From an uncultured Flavobacteriaceae bacterium (GTDB lineage Bacteria; Bacteroidota; Bacteroidia; Flavobacteriales; Flavobacteriaceae), in the NCBI GenBank assembly GCA_947502975.1, contig CANNBV010000002.1:749251-813250 (forward strand): a DNA stretch of 64,000 bases, written 5' to 3'. Both the position numbers and the translations under genes were made by a program. Below, one piece after another: positions 63,071 through 64,000 of this stretch; the first letter of the stretch is position 1, and each line of letters starts with the position of its first letter. The notes beneath the pieces are model-generated. The model was given only the letters and a program-made list of their open reading frames with translations, made no database searches and was not told where the DNA came from.

Positions 63071-64000
63071 TTACTCCAAAGATTTATTAACATATCTCAA
63101 ATCCAACATATTTATAGGGTTAATCCCTAATCCATTTACATTTTTTCTTGTAAATCGAACTACTTCATCATAGAATAGAGGCACCATAATCGCATTATCC
63201 ATAGCTATGGAATCAATAGTAGTATAAAGTTGTTTTCTTTCTTCAATATCTGAAATCATGAAGGCTTTATTATATAGACTATCTACAGTTTTATTTTTAA
63301 AATGAAAATAATTTGAACCTTTTGGGGTGAAATTTTTACTATAAAAAATGGATAGGTAATTTTCAGCATCCATATAATCTGCTACCCAAGAACTTCTAAA
63401 CATATCTACTTTTCCTTCACTACGCGATGATCTTAGTGTGGCTTCGGGCATTACATCAACATTTATTTTTAAACCTGCTTTTTCTAATTCTCGTTGTATG
63501 AATTCGCAAAAACTCAAATAATTACTAGATGTTACCAAGGTAATTTCTGGATTGGTGATACCACTTTCTTTTTTAAATTGAGAAATGAGTTGTTTTGCTT
63601 TTTCAGGTTGATAGGTAAAGCCAATAGATTTATTATATCCAGGAAGCCCTATGGGTATAAAACCACCATTTGCAGGATTTCCAATACCGTTTCTTAAATA
63701 CATCATCATCTTCTTTCTATCAAAACCATAGTTTATAGCCTTTCTAATTAATTTTGATTGTATTTCGGGCGTTTCAGAATCTAAATAAAAGCCCAGATAT
63801 TCAGAGTTTAGAAATGGGCCAGTGGTCATATTAACAGAAGGTTTGTAGGTGGCTCTAAGTTTACCATCAGCTGTGAGTAATTCATCTTTATATGAAGCAT
63901 CTAAGCCTTGTAAATAATCAATATTTCCTTGAGCAAACTGTAAAAATTCACTTTGCTTATCAGGTAAAAAAGTTAATGAAACGGCTTCTAAATAGGGCAG
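63071..64000 (-). CDS. ABC-transporter oligopeptide-binding protein, C-terminal part
   Basis: The reading frame runs from a stop at 63071 to the right edge, so the 5' end is missing. An internal ATG at 63829 is not the true start: the frame continues upstream with recognisable sequence (SEFLQFAQGNIDYLQG). The segments IRKAINYGFDRKKMMMYL, GNPANGGFIPIGLPGYN, KAGLKINVDVMPEATL and MVPLFYDEVVRFTRKNVNGL fit SBP_bac_5 peptide-binding proteins. It would capture peptides in the periplasm for an ABC importer encoded elsewhere. Confidence 0.85.
   Translation of the reverse strand: MPYLEAVSLTFLPDKQSEFLQFAQGNIDYLQGLDASYKDELLTADGKLRATYKPSVNMTTGPFLNSEYLGFYLDSETPEIQSKLIRKAINYGFDRKKMMMYLRNGIGNPANGGFIPIGLPGYNKSIGFTYQPEKAKQLISQFKKESGITNPEITLVTSSNYLSFCEFIQRELEKAGLKINVDVMPEATLRSSRSEGKVDMFRSSWVADYMDAENYLSIFYSKNFTPKGSNYFHFKNKTVDSLYNKAFMISDIEERKQLYTTIDSIAMDNAIMVPLFYDEVVRFTRKNVNGLGINPINMLDLRYVNKSLE

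Noticed and set aside
1-64000. tRNA, rRNA, CRISPR array, transposase or phage genes
   Set aside because: I read both strands for cloverleaf-like ends, regularly spaced direct repeats and DDE, HUH or tyrosine-recombinase motifs and saw none. Degenerate or very short examples could be missed by eye.

Overview
The window is a chromosomal segment of an AT-rich member of the Bacteroidota, most likely a marine or aquatic Flavobacteriaceae. The basis is LytS/LytTR two-component pairs, a beta-barrel TonB-dependent receptor with a carboxypeptidase-like N-terminal domain, DUF4199 and DUF6265 proteins, zinc-free type B L31, a GlmU-like left-handed beta-helix protein, and promoters of the Bacteroidota TTG-N19-TAnnTTTG type. 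No rRNA, tRNA, CRISPR array, insertion sequence or phage gene was recognised.

Layout. 1-7.0 kb: two LytS-type kinase/LytTR regulator pairs, an EreA/ChaN-like secreted protein and a TonB-dependent receptor divergent from the second pair. 7.0-11.5 kb: a minus-strand run of two YdeI/OmpD-associated proteins, M1 and M28 peptidases and a DUF6265 protein. 11.7-20.1 kb: a fatty-acid beta-oxidation cluster (acyl-CoA dehydrogenase, thiolase, FadN-type fusion, MarR regulator, acyl-CoA ligase), with a perfect 18-bp palindrome on the marR promoter. 20.4-27.9 kb: an anaerobic carbon module (pflB, pflA, OFA-family antiporter, ppdK); pflB and ppdK carry CRP/FNR-like TGA-N6-TCA sites at the same distance from their -7 boxes. 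27.9-32.3 kb: a DinB protein and purL, which carries an in-frame copy of a dispersed palindromic repeat.

32.3-40.0 kb is an accessory stretch: a small membrane protein, a radical-SAM/SPASM protein, a nucleotidyltransferase-like pair, an RNase H-like protein with an unknown C-terminal domain, and a large GH63-like glycosidase. Two degenerate copies of one dispersed repeat bracket it, and attC-like imperfect palindromes separate some of its genes. 40.0-44.1 kb holds housekeeping and miscellaneous genes.

44.6-54.9 kb is the most unusual locus. Two ECF sigma/anti-sigma/periplasmic-protein modules face each other. Between them lie an EF-hand protein, two paralogous copies of a YHYH-protein, MORN/YwqK-protein, SCO1-like cassette separated by a sulfatase, and a Ycf48/BNR-like propeller protein. 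Nearly all are predicted lipoproteins or secreted proteins. A cell-envelope system involving copper or thiol redox chemistry is a reasonable inference, but nothing in the sequence proves it.

55.2-64.0 kb: an MsbA-like ABC exporter, phosphoglucomutase, a GT2 glycosyltransferase with a DUF4199 protein, L31, the GlmU-like protein, a PD40 propeller protein and a truncated oligopeptide-binding protein.
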